From contig NZ_JHZA01000009.1 in NCBI RefSeq assembly GCF_000621165.1, positions 186,001-250,000 on the forward strand: a stretch of 64,000 nt of DNA. The letters are read 5' to 3'. The stretch's first letter is position 1; each line of letters starts with the position of its first letter. Source of the DNA: Enterovibrio calviensis DSM 14347 (GTDB taxonomy: Bacteria > Pseudomonadota > Gammaproteobacteria > Enterobacterales > Vibrionaceae). The translations under genes and the position numbers were made by a program. The notes under the pieces were generated by a model. That model ran no database searches. It saw nothing but the letters and a program-made list of their open reading frames with translations, and was not told the origin of the DNA. Shown piece after piece: positions 30,317-39,083 of this stretch.

Positions 30317-31168
30317 ATGCAGTTAAAAATCGTCAGTGGTCGTTCAGGGTCAGGAAAATCTGTTGCGCTTCGTGTGCTAGAAGATCTTGGCTACTACTGC
30401 GTTGATAACCTTCCTGTTGACCTACTGCCTCAGTTTGTTGCGGCTCAAAATGGCGACGACAGCTTAATCGCCGTCAGCATTGATATCCGCAATATGCCAG
30501 CCGATCCAGAAGAAATCACGCAAACACTGGCAAAACTGCCTGCTGATGTGGATGTCGATATCTTCTTTCTTGATGCGGATGACAACGAACTCATCAAGCG
30601 CTTTAGCGAAACAAGACGCTTACATCCATTGTCACGAAACAACCTCTCTCTTGAGCAAGCCATCTGCCAAGAAAAGCGGTTATTAACCCCGTTAAAAGAG
30701 CGCGCTGATAAAGTCATCAATACTTCCAAGCATTCCATCCATGATCTCAGTGAAGCCGTTCGCGCACTGGTGCTAGGCCGAACTAATCGCGATTTAGTCA
30801 TGGTCTTCGAATCATTTGGTTTTAAGCATGGATTGCCATCAGATGCAGACTTTGTGTTTGATGTTCGCTTTCTGCCAAACCCACATTGGGAACCTGCTCT
30901 TCGCCCTCTGACTGGCCTCGATGAACCCGTTAAAATGTTTCTCGCCGCACAGCAAGACGTCGCAATGCTCATCGCTCAAGTCAAAAGCTTCCTTGAGTCT
31001 TGGCTCCCTTCTCTCGAAAAAAATAACCGCAGCTACCTCACCGTCGCCATTGGTTGCACGGGAGGCCAGCATCGTTCCGTCTACATCGCGCAATTCCTTG
31101 CGGACTATTTCGCCGCCCACCATCACCAAGTACAAATACGACACCGCACGCTTGAAGGGAATATATGA
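30317..31168 (+). CDS. rapZ: RNase adaptor protein RapZ (YvcJ family)
   Basis: In E. coli RapZ binds the small RNA GlmZ and directs RNase E to it, so controlling GlmS and amino-sugar supply; it also senses glucosamine-6-phosphate. 283 residues: Walker A GRSGSGKS at 8-15, Walker B-like [12 protein letters not shown], and the conserved C-terminal RNA-binding half with [10 protein letters not shown]. Encoded between ptsN and npr as in enterics. Overlaps npr by four bases. GlmZ and GlmY are not in this window. Confidence 0.96.
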   Translation: MQLKIVSGRSGSGKSVALRVLEDLGYYCVDNLPVDLLPQFVAAQNGDDSLIAVSIDIRNMPADPEEITQTLAKLPADVDVDIFFLDADDNELIKRFSETRRLHPLSRNNLSLEQAICQEKRLLTPLKERADKVINTSKHSIHDLSEAVRALVLGRTNRDLVMVFESFGFKHGLPSDADFVFDVRFLPNPHWEPALRPLTGLDEPVKMFLAAQQDVAMLIAQVKSFLESWLPSLEKNNRSYLTVAIGCTGGQHRSVYIAQFLADYFAAHHHQVQIRHRTLEGNI

Positions 31169-31440
31169 CACAAGTCAGTAAAGAAGTTTTGATCCGAAAT
31201 CGACTCGGTCTTCATGCACGCGCAGCGGTAAAACTGGTGGAAATGGCGCAGAGCTATGATGCAGAAGTGATGATTTCCAAAGATGATCAAACGGTCACCG
31301 CTGACAGCGTAATGGCCATTTTACTGCTCGACTCCAGTCAAGGTGAGCAAATCATCGTATCCGCTGAAGGCCAGCAAGCGCAGCAAGCACTAGACGCGGT
31401 GACTGGATTAATCGAAGCCGGATTTGATGAAGAAAACTAA
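31165..31440 (+). CDS. ptsO: Nitrogen PTS phosphocarrier NPr
   Basis: HPr-like protein of the nitrogen phosphotransferase system, relaying phosphate from EINtr to PtsN. 91 residues with the active-site His18 in RLGLHARAA and the [20 protein letters not shown] segment where sugar-type HPr has its serine site. Ends the operon that begins at yrbG. 31441-31571 downstream holds no gene and no clear hairpin. Confidence 0.95.
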   Translation: MTQVSKEVLIRNRLGLHARAAVKLVEMAQSYDAEVMISKDDQTVTADSVMAILLLDSSQGEQIIVSAEGQQAQQALDAVTGLIEAGFDEEN

Positions 31441-31571
31441 TGAAAGATCTCATCGTAAACTTCGCCTCAACGCTTAGCATTGCTTCTTGCCAACAAAACG
31501 AAAAAGACAGCCCTCTCAGATTGCGTTAATATTCATGTCATTGCGCTACTCGCCGTTACACGGATATATCC

Positions 31572-32939
31572 ATGGCAGAGAATTACGAAGTAGAACCATC
31601 CAGCCAGACCCATCAAACCTTACAGGAAGTTAGCCGCGCCCTCGAAAACGGTATGTTTGTCCACGTTCGCCGAATGCTGGAAGACATGGAACCCGAGGAT
31701 ATCGCACATCTTCTTGAGGCCTCTCCACCAAAGAGCCGTTTAGTTCTTTGGCAATTGACCGACCCTGAAGAACAAGGCGAGATCCTCGAAGAGCTTTCAG
31801 AAGATGTGAAAGATGGGATCATGGTGCGTATGCAGCCTGAGCAGCTTGCTGCTGCCACAGAAGGCATGGACACCGATGATGTTGCGTATCTACTGCGAAG
31901 CTTGCCAGACCGCGTCTCTCAAGACGTTCTGGCGCAAATGGATATCCAAGACCGAGATCGTGTTCAACAAGCGCTAGCGTATCCAGAAGATACCGCGGGC
32001 GGCATGATGAACACCGACGTGGTGACCATTCGTTCCGACGTCACCGTGGATGTTGTATTGCGCTATCTGCGCATGAAAGGCGAGTTGCCGGAAGCGACCG
32101 ATACCCTGTATGTGGTTGATGAAAATAGTCGTCTTATTGGCTCTCTTCCTATTACTGCGTTGATCACCTCACAACCAGACACAGAGATCCTCGACATCAT
32201 GGAAGACGCTGATGAAGCGATTCCAGTGGACATGGATGACAGCGATATCGCCAGCCTCTTTGAACGACGTAACTGGGTATCAGCACCCGTTGTGGATGAA
32301 GAGCAACATCTGGTTGGACGTATCACTATCGATGACGTGGTTGATATCATCCGTGAAGACGCAGAACACTCAATGATGAGTATGGCGGGTTTGGACGATG
32401 AAGAAGATACCTTCGCGCCCGTCCTCAAATCTGCACGCAGCCGAAGCGTTTGGCTCGGCGCTAACGTGCTCGCAGCCCTTGCCGCGGCTTCAGTTTCCAA
32501 CTTATTCGAAAACACGCTGGACCAAATGGCGGCCATTGCCGTTCTGATGACTATCGTCCCATCAATGGGTGGCGTAGCAGGTAACCAAACCGTGGCTTTG
32601 GTGATCCGTGGTTTAGCTGTAGGCCATATCGGTGACTCCAACACCCGCTGGCTGTTAAACAAAGAAGCGCTGGTTGGCCTACTTAATGGTGTCATCTGGG
32701 CGTGTATTATTGGTGGCGTTGTCGTGTTGTGGAAAGGGAGCTGGATGCTGGGCGCGATCATTGCCGCAGCGATGCTCACCAACCTAGTGATCGCAGGCAT
32801 TGCAGGTGTGACTGTACCTATTTTACTCAAGAAAATGAAAATTGACCCCGCCCTTGCCGGTGGGATGGCACTGACCACCATTACGGATATGGTCGGCCTT
32901 TCCGTCTTCCTTGGATTGGCAACACTGTTTTTAGTGTGA
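31572..32939 (+). CDS. mgtE: Magnesium transporter MgtE
   Basis: Mg2+-gated channel in the inner membrane. 455 residues: cytoplasmic N domain (about 35-135, with the LEDMEPEDIAHLLEASPP superhelix), tandem CBS domains (about 140-265) and a C-terminal five-helix pore (about 290-455) with the MGGVAGNQTVALVIRGLA and AGGMALTTITDMVGLSVFLGLA pore segments, the latter carrying the conserved aspartate for Mg2+. Own transcription unit. I saw no M-box-like riboswitch in the 131 bases upstream. Confidence 0.95.
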   Translation: MAENYEVEPSSQTHQTLQEVSRALENGMFVHVRRMLEDMEPEDIAHLLEASPPKSRLVLWQLTDPEEQGEILEELSEDVKDGIMVRMQPEQLAAATEGMDTDDVAYLLRSLPDRVSQDVLAQMDIQDRDRVQQALAYPEDTAGGMMNTDVVTIRSDVTVDVVLRYLRMKGELPEATDTLYVVDENSRLIGSLPITALITSQPDTEILDIMEDADEAIPVDMDDSDIASLFERRNWVSAPVVDEEQHLVGRITIDDVVDIIREDAEHSMMSMAGLDDEEDTFAPVLKSARSRSVWLGANVLAALAAASVSNLFENTLDQMAAIAVLMTIVPSMGGVAGNQTVALVIRGLAVGHIGDSNTRWLLNKEALVGLLNGVIWACIIGGVVVLWKGSWMLGAIIAAAMLTNLVIAGIAGVTVPILLKKMKIDPALAGGMALTTITDMVGLSVFLGLATLFLV

Positions 32940-32961
32940 TGCGTTCAAAGTCGAAACAAAG

Positions 32962-32983
32962 AACCTCCCTCGGGAGGTTTTTT
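32962..32983 (+). terminator. Terminator of mgtE
   Basis: AACCTCCC (32962-32969) pairs with GGGAGGTT (32972-32979), then a T-run to 32983; 22 bases past the mgtE stop. Confidence 0.85.
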
Positions 32984-33022
32984 TATGCCCTAGTTCATCC
33001 TAATGACACAAGACTTTGGCTT

Positions 33023-33069
33023 TATACCCAAGCAACCTGAAGATGCAGGATTCAGGTTGCTTGGGTATA
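33023..33069. repeat. Palindromic repeat, copy 1 (upstream of acyltransferase)
   Basis: A perfect 18-bp inverted repeat (33023-33040 with 33052-33069, outer end TATACCCAAG) around the 11-base loop AGATGCAGGAT. The second copy at 34341-34387 has the same loop but a different stem interior with matching changes on both arms. Elements of this look are common between genes in Vibrio genomes, from memory; the family was not checked. Confidence 0.85.
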
Positions 33070-33238
33070 TAAGGAGCGGTTTGCATCGCTGCGAACCCAT
33101 TCTAATGGTTCAGACAATACGCCCAACATCTTCAAGGTTTTAAGCATCCTATCTTATCTGGACAATCAAAAGTTAGACACTATTCTTAATGCAGTAAAAG
33201 TAGAATAAACGGTCAGAATATTGGTACAGGAGTTAATA

Positions 33239-34291
33239 ATGTTCTTGCAATCCATCCATAATTATCGGGCCGTCGCTATTATTGCTATCGTCATGAGTCA
33301 TTCATACGTTTATGGCCTTGAGGATACAACGGGATTTGTTACGGTTTTAAAGAACATTCTAACTGGCGGAACCGCTCTTTTTGTTTTCATCTCCGGCTAC
33401 ATGTTTCATCATATCTTTTATAAAAGGTATAAATATAAGTCCTTCATGAAAGGGAAATTCGAAAGAATTATCGTTCCCTACTTAATCCTTACCACCTGCG
33501 CTATCACCCTTGTCTATGTTATCAAGTCTGGTTTTTTCTCTCCTGATGCAGATTTTCATAGGATTGTTTTTTTCTCACCCGAAGACAGTACCTTTGCAAC
33601 GACTATCAAGTATTACCTGACAGGGCGGATGCTTACTGCTTACTGGTATATCCCGTTTGCGGTACTTCTTTTTCTCGCGTCGCCTCTTCATTTCAAATTC
33701 ATACAACTACCAAAGCGCACTCAGATTATTTTAATTGCTATTTTCTCTGCAATATCACTCTTTGTTCATCGCTCTTACGAAAACATTAACCCTATTCAAA
33801 TGCTGGTTTATTTTACGCCATTCTATTTGGTCGGCATTTACATTTCCTTATACCGAGAGGAAGTAAATAAGCACTGTGGCATGAAAGCAACCGTGTTTTT
33901 GATTATGGCTTTGGCACTTGCCTTCTATCAGTATGTTTTAGGGCATGAAGGCAGTTATTCAAAGGATGTTTTCGAATACGGCGGCATTGACATTATGTTT
34001 ATACAGAAAATGTTTTTATCAATCGGGTTGTATTTTTTATTGGAAACGTTTGTTTTTAAAACCAAGCTAACAGACCTCATTTCCGATACAAGCTTCGCTA
34101 TATTTTTCATTCACCCTTGGGTGCTAACAACCATCAAAAGGCTTCCATTTTTAGATCATCCAGAATCAACAAACATTCCGTATTATCTGATCACTTGCTT
34201 TGTTGTCATTGCTTTGAGCGTATTAATATCCATCGCCCTCAACAAAATACTGACAGGGAAGGTCAAGTCTCGCTACATCATCGGATATTAA
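33239..34291 (+). CDS. Membrane acyltransferase, family 3 (OafA/WecH type)
   Basis: Predicted integral membrane O-acyltransferase that would acetylate or succinylate a surface glycan or other envelope molecule; the substrate is unknown. The ATG at 33239 (MFLQSIHNYRAVAIIAIVMSHS) follows CAGGAG and gives 350 residues. About ten hydrophobic segments; the H-containing first helix (VMSHSYVYG), the GGTALFVFISGYMF segment and the KFERIIVPYL loop with its conserved Arg are typical of acyltransferase_3. Noticeably AT-rich against its neighbours (about 30% GC in the two 60-base lines I counted, against 55% in mgtE), single gene, flanked by two copies of a palindromic repeat: signs of acquisition. Confidence 0.88.
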   Translation: MFLQSIHNYRAVAIIAIVMSHSYVYGLEDTTGFVTVLKNILTGGTALFVFISGYMFHHIFYKRYKYKSFMKGKFERIIVPYLILTTCAITLVYVIKSGFFSPDADFHRIVFFSPEDSTFATTIKYYLTGRMLTAYWYIPFAVLLFLASPLHFKFIQLPKRTQIILIAIFSAISLFVHRSYENINPIQMLVYFTPFYLVGIYISLYREEVNKHCGMKATVFLIMALALAFYQYVLGHEGSYSKDVFEYGGIDIMFIQKMFLSIGLYFLLETFVFKTKLTDLISDTSFAIFFIHPWVLTTIKRLPFLDHPESTNIPYYLITCFVVIALSVLISIALNKILTGKVKSRYIIGY

Positions 34292-34311
34292 AATTCCGGT
34301 ACGTTTAACAC

Positions 34312-34340
34312 AAAAAAGCCACCCATGATGGGTGGCTTTC
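34312..34340 (+). terminator. Terminator of the acyltransferase gene
   Basis: AGCCACCC (34317-34324) pairs with GGGTGGCT (34330-34337), preceded by six A and followed by TTC; can also act on the minus strand (TTTTTTG). It directly abuts repeat copy 2. Confidence 0.7.
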
Positions 34341-34387
34341 TATACCCAAATAACTTGAAGATGCAGGATTCAGGTTATTTGGGTATG
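34341..34387. repeat. Palindromic repeat, copy 2 (downstream of acyltransferase)
   Basis: Arms 34341-34358 and 34370-34387 around the loop AGATGCAGGAT, identical to copy 1. The arms match at 16 of 18 positions. Compared with copy 1, GCAACC in the left arm is ATAACT here and the right arm changes to match, except one G/T wobble. No target-site duplication could be identified. Confidence 0.85.
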
Positions 34388-34446
34388 TTTGGGTGGCACT
34401 TTCAGCGTCACCACAATGACTGGCAGTTACACATCAAAAATTAACG

Positions 34447-35787
34447 TTACTCGCCACCCACTTTCATTGATTCAATTAGAATCGAACCAGTCTGGATTTG
34501 GCTACGGTACTCAGTATCAGCACCTACGGCCACAATCTGCTTGTACATATCAGTGAGGTTACCTGCGATAGTAATTTCACTGACTGGGTATTGGATTTCG
34601 CCATTCTCAACCCAGAAACCAGCCGCACCGCGAGAGTAATCACCCGTTACCGAGTTCACACCTTGCCCCATCAACTCGGTCACATACAAGCCCGTGCCCA
34701 ACTCTTTCAGCATTTGAGCGAAAGATTGACCCGTGTTACCCACAAACCAGTTATGAATACCACCAGCATGACCGGTTGGCTGCATACCTAGCTTGCGTGC
34801 CGCGTAGCTGGTCGCGAGATACGTCTGAAGCACACCATCAGTAATGATATCGAGATCTTTGGTGATCATGCCTTCGCTATCAAAAGGCGCACTCGCCATG
34901 CCTTTCAGCAGGTGCGGGCGCTCATAAATTGAAAACCATTCAGGCAAGATCTGATGGCCCAATTTATCTAGCAAGAATGACGATTTACGGTAAAGGCTTG
35001 AACCGCTGATCCCCATCACGAGGTGACCTAACAATCCCGTCGCCACATCAGCCGAGAACATCACTGGCACTGTACGTGTGGTTAAACGGCGAGGCTCCAT
35101 ACGATCAATCGTGCGCTGGGCGGCTTCAATACCGACTTTCTCGGGGAGCCACAGCTCATTTTTGTCACGTGATACGGAATAGCTGTAATCACGTTCCATG
35201 CCCTTGCTGTCTTCCGCAATCACACTGCAACTGATGCTGTGGCGACTTGATGCGTAGCTGCCTAACATGCCATGGCTGTTACCATAAACACGCACACCAT
35301 AGTGGCTATCGTAGCTCGCGCCGTCGCTGAATTTGATACGTTTGTCATAGTCGAGCGCAGCACGCTCAGCCATTATCGCTTTTTCAGCGGCATGATCAGG
35401 TTCTGGCTCATCAGGGTAGAACAAATCCAGATCGGGATAATCGTAGGCCATCAATTCCGCGGGAGCGGGACCAGAGAACGGGTCTTCTGACGTGTAGTTG
35501 GCAATATCCAACGCAGCAGCAACAGTTTGTGCAATGGCTTTTTCAGACAGATCCGACGTTGATGCACTGCCTTTACGCTGACCACGATAGACCGTGATTC
35601 CCAGTGCACCATCGCTGTTAAACTCGACGCTTTCCACTTCGCACATACGAGTGGCAACGCTGATCCCCGTGGTTTTGGTGATCGCGACTTCAGCGGCATC
35701 TGCTTTCTTACCCGCCAATTCTAAAGCGCGGGTAACCGCGGCTTCTAATTCAGCACGTTGCTGAGCAACCTGTTGTTTCACGTCCAT
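34447..35787 (-). CDS. pmbA: Metalloprotease partner PmbA (TldE)
   Basis: TldE subunit of the heterodimeric TldD/TldE protease, which processes microcin B17 and CcdA in E. coli and trims unfolded peptides. 446 residues, TldD/PmbA N- and C-terminal domains; the HExxxH zinc motif is absent, as expected for the E subunit. Blocks such as [29 protein letters not shown] near the C-terminus identify it. Divergent from darP, whose other side carries tldD, so both subunits are encoded within 4 kb. Confidence 0.95.
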   Translation of the reverse strand: MDVKQQVAQQRAELEAAVTRALELAGKKADAAEVAITKTTGISVATRMCEVESVEFNSDGALGITVYRGQRKGSASTSDLSEKAIAQTVAAALDIANYTSEDPFSGPAPAELMAYDYPDLDLFYPDEPEPDHAAEKAIMAERAALDYDKRIKFSDGASYDSHYGVRVYGNSHGMLGSYASSRHSISCSVIAEDSKGMERDYSYSVSRDKNELWLPEKVGIEAAQRTIDRMEPRRLTTRTVPVMFSADVATGLLGHLVMGISGSSLYRKSSFLLDKLGHQILPEWFSIYERPHLLKGMASAPFDSEGMITKDLDIITDGVLQTYLATSYAARKLGMQPTGHAGGIHNWFVGNTGQSFAQMLKELGTGLYVTELMGQGVNSVTGDYSRGAAGFWVENGEIQYPVSEITIAGNLTDMYKQIVAVGADTEYRSQIQTGSILIESMKVGGE

Positions 35788-36104
35788 AAAGTCTTAAATT
35801 GATGTGTGTTACCAATAAGCATACCATTCGAAGCCATTAGCGTACTTATAAAACGCCTGCAAAATTCGACTTTATTGAACATATCCATGCGATTCTAGCG
35901 CCCTAATCGCGCGACCTGCCCCTTCAACGACTGCAGATTCATGATGAAAGACCTGAGTCGAGTAACCCTCTAGGGAGCCTAGCACTCTCATATCAAGGGT
36001 TGTGACAAAATATTCGATACGTTTAAGCGCTAAGAATGAGCGAATATTTGATGATATTGGTATAAACTAAGGCGCTAAAGTAAGCGATAACCTCGGGAAA
36101 GATT
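35788..36104. other. Intergenic region between pmbA and darP
   Basis: 317 bases between divergent genes. It contains the darP -10 region near 36058-36066. A TTTATAAG on the minus strand (around 35848) may be part of the pmbA promoter but lacks a good -35. No open frame with a ribosome site, no hairpin with a T-run and no repeat were found. Confidence 0.5.
36058..36066 (+). promoter_or_regulatory. Extended -10 of the darP promoter
   Basis: TGGTATAAA, an extended -10 (TGnTATAAT type), about 38 bases before the darP ATG. No -35 match, as is usual for extended -10 promoters. Confidence 0.5.
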
Positions 36105-36635
36105 ATGGGCCGTAAGAACAAACGTGAGCCTTGGGAAGAGGAAGAAGAGATCATCTGGGTCAGTAAATCCGAGATGAAACGTGACATGGAAGCGTTGCAA
36201 AAGCTAGGTCAACAGCTTGTCGAACTTCGACCTTCTGTACTGGCCAAGTTTCCACTGGACGACGATATGCGCACTGCGGTTGTAGACGCGCAACGCTTTG
36301 AAAAAGAAGCCAGACGTCGCCAGTTGCAGCTGATTGGTAAAATGATGCGTACCCGCGACGTTGAACCAATTCAAGCCGCACTAGATCTTCTGCAGAACAA
36401 GCACAATCAACAAACGATCGAACTGCATAAGCTTGAGAAAATGCGCGATCGTGTCATTGAAAGCGGTGATGAAGCCATCAATGTTGTGATGGAAGCGCAC
36501 CCAAATGCAGATCGTCAAAAACTTCGCCAGCTAGCGCGTCAGGCGAAGAAAGAGCAAGAAAGCAACAAACCACCTAAAGCCTCTCGTGAGATTTTCCAAA
36601 TCCTGAGAGCACTCAAAGCGGAAGCTGGCGAGTAA
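36105..36635 (+). CDS. darP: Ribosome biogenesis factor DarP (YjgA)
   Basis: Binds late 50S precursors and helps peptidyl transferase centre maturation. 176 residues, mostly helical and highly charged, with the DUF615 block [27 protein letters not shown] near the N-terminus and [25 protein letters not shown] in the middle. Encoded next to pmbA in enterics too. Followed by a bidirectional terminator shared with tldD. Confidence 0.95.
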   Translation: MGRKNKREPWEEEEEIIWVSKSEMKRDMEALQKLGQQLVELRPSVLAKFPLDDDMRTAVVDAQRFEKEARRRQLQLIGKMMRTRDVEPIQAALDLLQNKHNQQTIELHKLEKMRDRVIESGDEAINVVMEAHPNADRQKLRQLARQAKKEQESNKPPKASREIFQILRALKAEAGE

Positions 36636-36676
36636 TTATTTTGGCGTAGCATCCCTAATATGCTGCTGCGACCCAT

Positions 36677-36705
36677 AAAAAAACCGGGATATTCCCGGTT
36701 TTTTT
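36677..36705. terminator. Bidirectional terminator between darP and tldD
   Basis: AAACCGGGA (36681-36689), 3-base loop, TCCCGGTTT (36693-36701), with A-run on the left and T-run on the right; serves both convergent genes. Confidence 0.9.
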
Positions 36706-36736
36706 ATTTCAACTTCGTAGTGCTTAATGCGTCATT

Positions 36737-38182
36737 TCATTCCGTTCCGCCAACGGTCATTGCATCAATTTTCACCGTAGGTTGTCCAACCCCTACAGGA
36801 ACACTTTGACCGGCTTTGCCACACACACCCACGCCGCGATCCAATTTAAGATCGTTACCCACCATGGAAATTTGCTGCATCGCTTCGATGCCACTGCCAA
36901 TCAAGGTTGCACCTTTCACCGGTGTCGTCACTTTGCCGTTTTCAATCAGATACGCTTCACTGGTTGAGAACACAAATTTGCCTGAGGTAATGTCAACCTG
37001 ACCACCACCTAAGTTTGGTGCAAACAAGCCATACTCAATACTGCTGATCATATCTTCTTGCGAACTTTGTCCACCTAACATGTAAGTATTGGTCATGCGA
37101 GGCATAGGAAGGTGAGCGTAAGATTCACGACGACCATTGCCCGTTGGCGCAACGCCCATCAAATGCGCATTATGCTTGTCCTGCATGTAGCCTTTTAAGA
37201 TGCCGTTTTCAATCAATACATTGTATTGACCCGGAACACCTTCATCGTCAATGTTCAATGAACCACGTCTATCTTGTAGCGTGCCATCATCCACGATGGT
37301 GCAAAGCGTCGACGTCACTTGCTCACCAATTTGTCCGGTAAACACTGACGACTCTTTACGGTTAAAGTCACCTTCTAAACCATGACCAACAGCTTCATGA
37401 AGCAACACACCCGGCCAGCCAGCACCTAATACAACAGGCATAGTACCCGCAGGCGCTGCTTTCGCGTGTAAATTGACCAATGCTTGGCGCACGGCTTCAT
37501 CGGCATAATGCATAGCAATGGTTTTGCCGTCTTCGTCCGACACAAAGTACTGATAGCCGAAGCGACCACCGCCGCCTGCAGCACCGCGCTCACGACGTCC
37601 ATCCTTCTCCACCAGCACACTCACAGACATGCGCACCAGCGGGCGAACATCGGCTGCATACGTGCCATCGGTTGCGGCGATCAATACCTGCTCATACACA
37701 CCGCTGATGCTCACAGACACTTCTTCAATCAATGGCTCTTTCGCGCGAAGGTAAACATCCACTTCTTTCAACAAAGCTATTTTGTCTTGCTTCGACATGC
37801 TCTGAAGCGGGTCAATAGCTTGGTAAATCATGGAATGAGCACGATTAGCAAACGCCGATACCTTAAGCTTTCCGCCTTTATCCGCAATGCCTCGCGCAGC
37901 TGTCGCACTCTGCATCAACGCATCAGCACTGATTTGGTCTGAATAAGCAAAACCTGTCTTTTCGCCGGTAATAGCACGCACACCCACACCGCGATCGATG
38001 TTGAATGAACCATCTTTAATGATGCTATCTTCCAAAACGAGCGACTCATGCCAGCATGACTGGAAATAGACATCGCCGTAATCAATGTTTCTAGCGGCCA
38101 AATGCTCCAGCGTTTGGCTGAGTTGATTTTTGCTTACACCCGATAGGTGAAGCATGGTTTCTTCGACGTGTTCCAGACTCAT
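36737..38182 (-). CDS. tldD: Metalloprotease TldD
   Basis: Catalytic subunit of TldD/TldE; unfolded peptides are threaded into the dimer and cut at a zinc site. 481 residues. The zinc motif HEAVGH is at 262-267 (His262, Glu263, His267), with the expected downstream cysteine in [17 protein letters not shown] near the C-terminus. Partner gene pmbA is at 34447. Upstream nit and the mre-rng-yhdP genes are on the same strand, but a hairpin at 38218 may end that transcript. Confidence 0.97.
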   Translation of the reverse strand: MSLEHVEETMLHLSGVSKNQLSQTLEHLAARNIDYGDVYFQSCWHESLVLEDSIIKDGSFNIDRGVGVRAITGEKTGFAYSDQISADALMQSATAARGIADKGGKLKVSAFANRAHSMIYQAIDPLQSMSKQDKIALLKEVDVYLRAKEPLIEEVSVSISGVYEQVLIAATDGTYAADVRPLVRMSVSVLVEKDGRRERGAAGGGGRFGYQYFVSDEDGKTIAMHYADEAVRQALVNLHAKAAPAGTMPVVLGAGWPGVLLHEAVGHGLEGDFNRKESSVFTGQIGEQVTSTLCTIVDDGTLQDRRGSLNIDDEGVPGQYNVLIENGILKGYMQDKHNAHLMGVAPTGNGRRESYAHLPMPRMTNTYMLGGQSSQEDMISSIEYGLFAPNLGGGQVDITSGKFVFSTSEAYLIENGKVTTPVKGATLIGSGIEAMQQISMVGNDLKLDRGVGVCGKAGQSVPVGVGQPTVKIDAMTVGGTE

Positions 38183-38209
38183 GGATAAATTGCTCTTTAG
38201 CGCTGAAAA

Positions 38210-38242
38210 AAGACATGTCCGGCAGCAAGTTCCACTGCCGGA
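38210..38242 (-). terminator. Candidate terminator of the mre-nit operon
   Basis: Minus strand stem TCCGGCAG/CTGCCGGA (38242-38235 with 38225-38218), 9-base loop, followed after CATGTC by TTTTTTC. The gap before the T-run weakens it, so readthrough into tldD is possible. Confidence 0.45.
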
Positions 38243-38264
38243 TGAATAATGAATTGAGGTTGCG

Positions 38265-39083
38265 CTATTTCATCACGCATTGCAACTGAGCATGCTGTAA
38301 TACTGGCATTTTGCTACGTATTGCACTGTTAGACGCCAGATCGACATCAGACCATGCCGTACCAATTTTGTCGTTAAGCTGACACGCAACCTGCCCCCAT
38401 GGATCGACAATCATCGAGTGCCCATATGTCTCGCGTCCACCTTGGTGCTCTCCGCATTGTGCGGCAGCTAGCACCCAACATTGGGTTTCAATTGCACGCG
38501 CACGAAGCAGCACTTCCCAATGCGCAGCCCCTGTCACTTTGGTAAAGGCCGCTGGCACCACAATGATGTCCGCGCCACGCTGGCGAAGTGCAGAGTAGAG
38601 TTGAGGGAAGCGGATGTCATAACAAATGGAGAGACCCAACGTACCAAACGGGGTATCGACCAGCGCTAAGTTTTCGCCAGCACGAAACGTATCAGACTCA
38701 CGATAGCTGCGGTGGTTGTCCGCAATATCCACATCAAACATATGCAGCTTTTCGTAAGAAGCGCGCAAGTTCCCTGCGGCGTCATACACCAAACACGTGG
38801 TGCTCAAGGTGCCATCGTGATTACGGATTGGAAACGACCCCATCACAAGCCAAATGCCCAACTCAAACGCCACTTCTGACAAGCGCTTTTGCAATGGGCC
38901 ATGCCCTAGCTCTTCGGCGTATTTTTCGTAGTCTTCTTTGCGACCGAAAACCAATGCGTTTTCAGGCGTGAGAATGAGGCGAGCGCCCTGAGAGCGTAAA
39001 TGCCTGAGCTGACCTTCAAGTACATCAAGGTTTTCTTCAGCATTTATCCCCGAGTTCATCTGTACAACACCAAACTTGGTCAT
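38265..39083 (-). CDS. Carbon-nitrogen hydrolase, nitrilase family (Nit/YbeM-like)
   Basis: Nitrilase-superfamily amidase. Members of this branch (Nit1, YbeM) repair deaminated glutathione by hydrolysing its amide; that substrate is inferred from family likeness, not shown. 272 residues with the catalytic triad Glu41 (LTPENALV), Lys112 ([10 protein letters not shown]) and Cys154 (SICYDIRFP). ATG overlaps the yhdP stop by one base (TAATG), so it is coupled to yhdP; this yhdP-nit-tldD arrangement is common in gammaproteobacteria. Confidence 0.9.
   Translation of the reverse strand: MTKFGVVQMNSGINAEENLDVLEGQLRHLRSQGARLILTPENALVFGRKEDYEKYAEELGHGPLQKRLSEVAFELGIWLVMGSFPIRNHDGTLSTTCLVYDAAGNLRASYEKLHMFDVDIADNHRSYRESDTFRAGENLALVDTPFGTLGLSICYDIRFPQLYSALRQRGADIIVVPAAFTKVTGAAHWEVLLRARAIETQCWVLAAAQCGEHQGGRETYGHSMIVDPWGQVACQLNDKIGTAWSDVDLASNSAIRSKMPVLQHAQLQCVMK

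Noticed and set aside
31441-31571. Possible magnesium riboswitch before mgtE
   Set aside because: The 131-base interval has no recognisable M-box or ykoK-type conserved core and no strong nested hairpins.
32063-32881. 272-codon frame antisense to mgtE
   Set aside because: Shadow of the mgtE reading frame with low-complexity Ser/Thr/Ile composition and no family motif.
35999-36020. CRP-like TGTGA half site upstream of darP
   Set aside because: The second half (TCACA) is absent at the required 6-base spacing.
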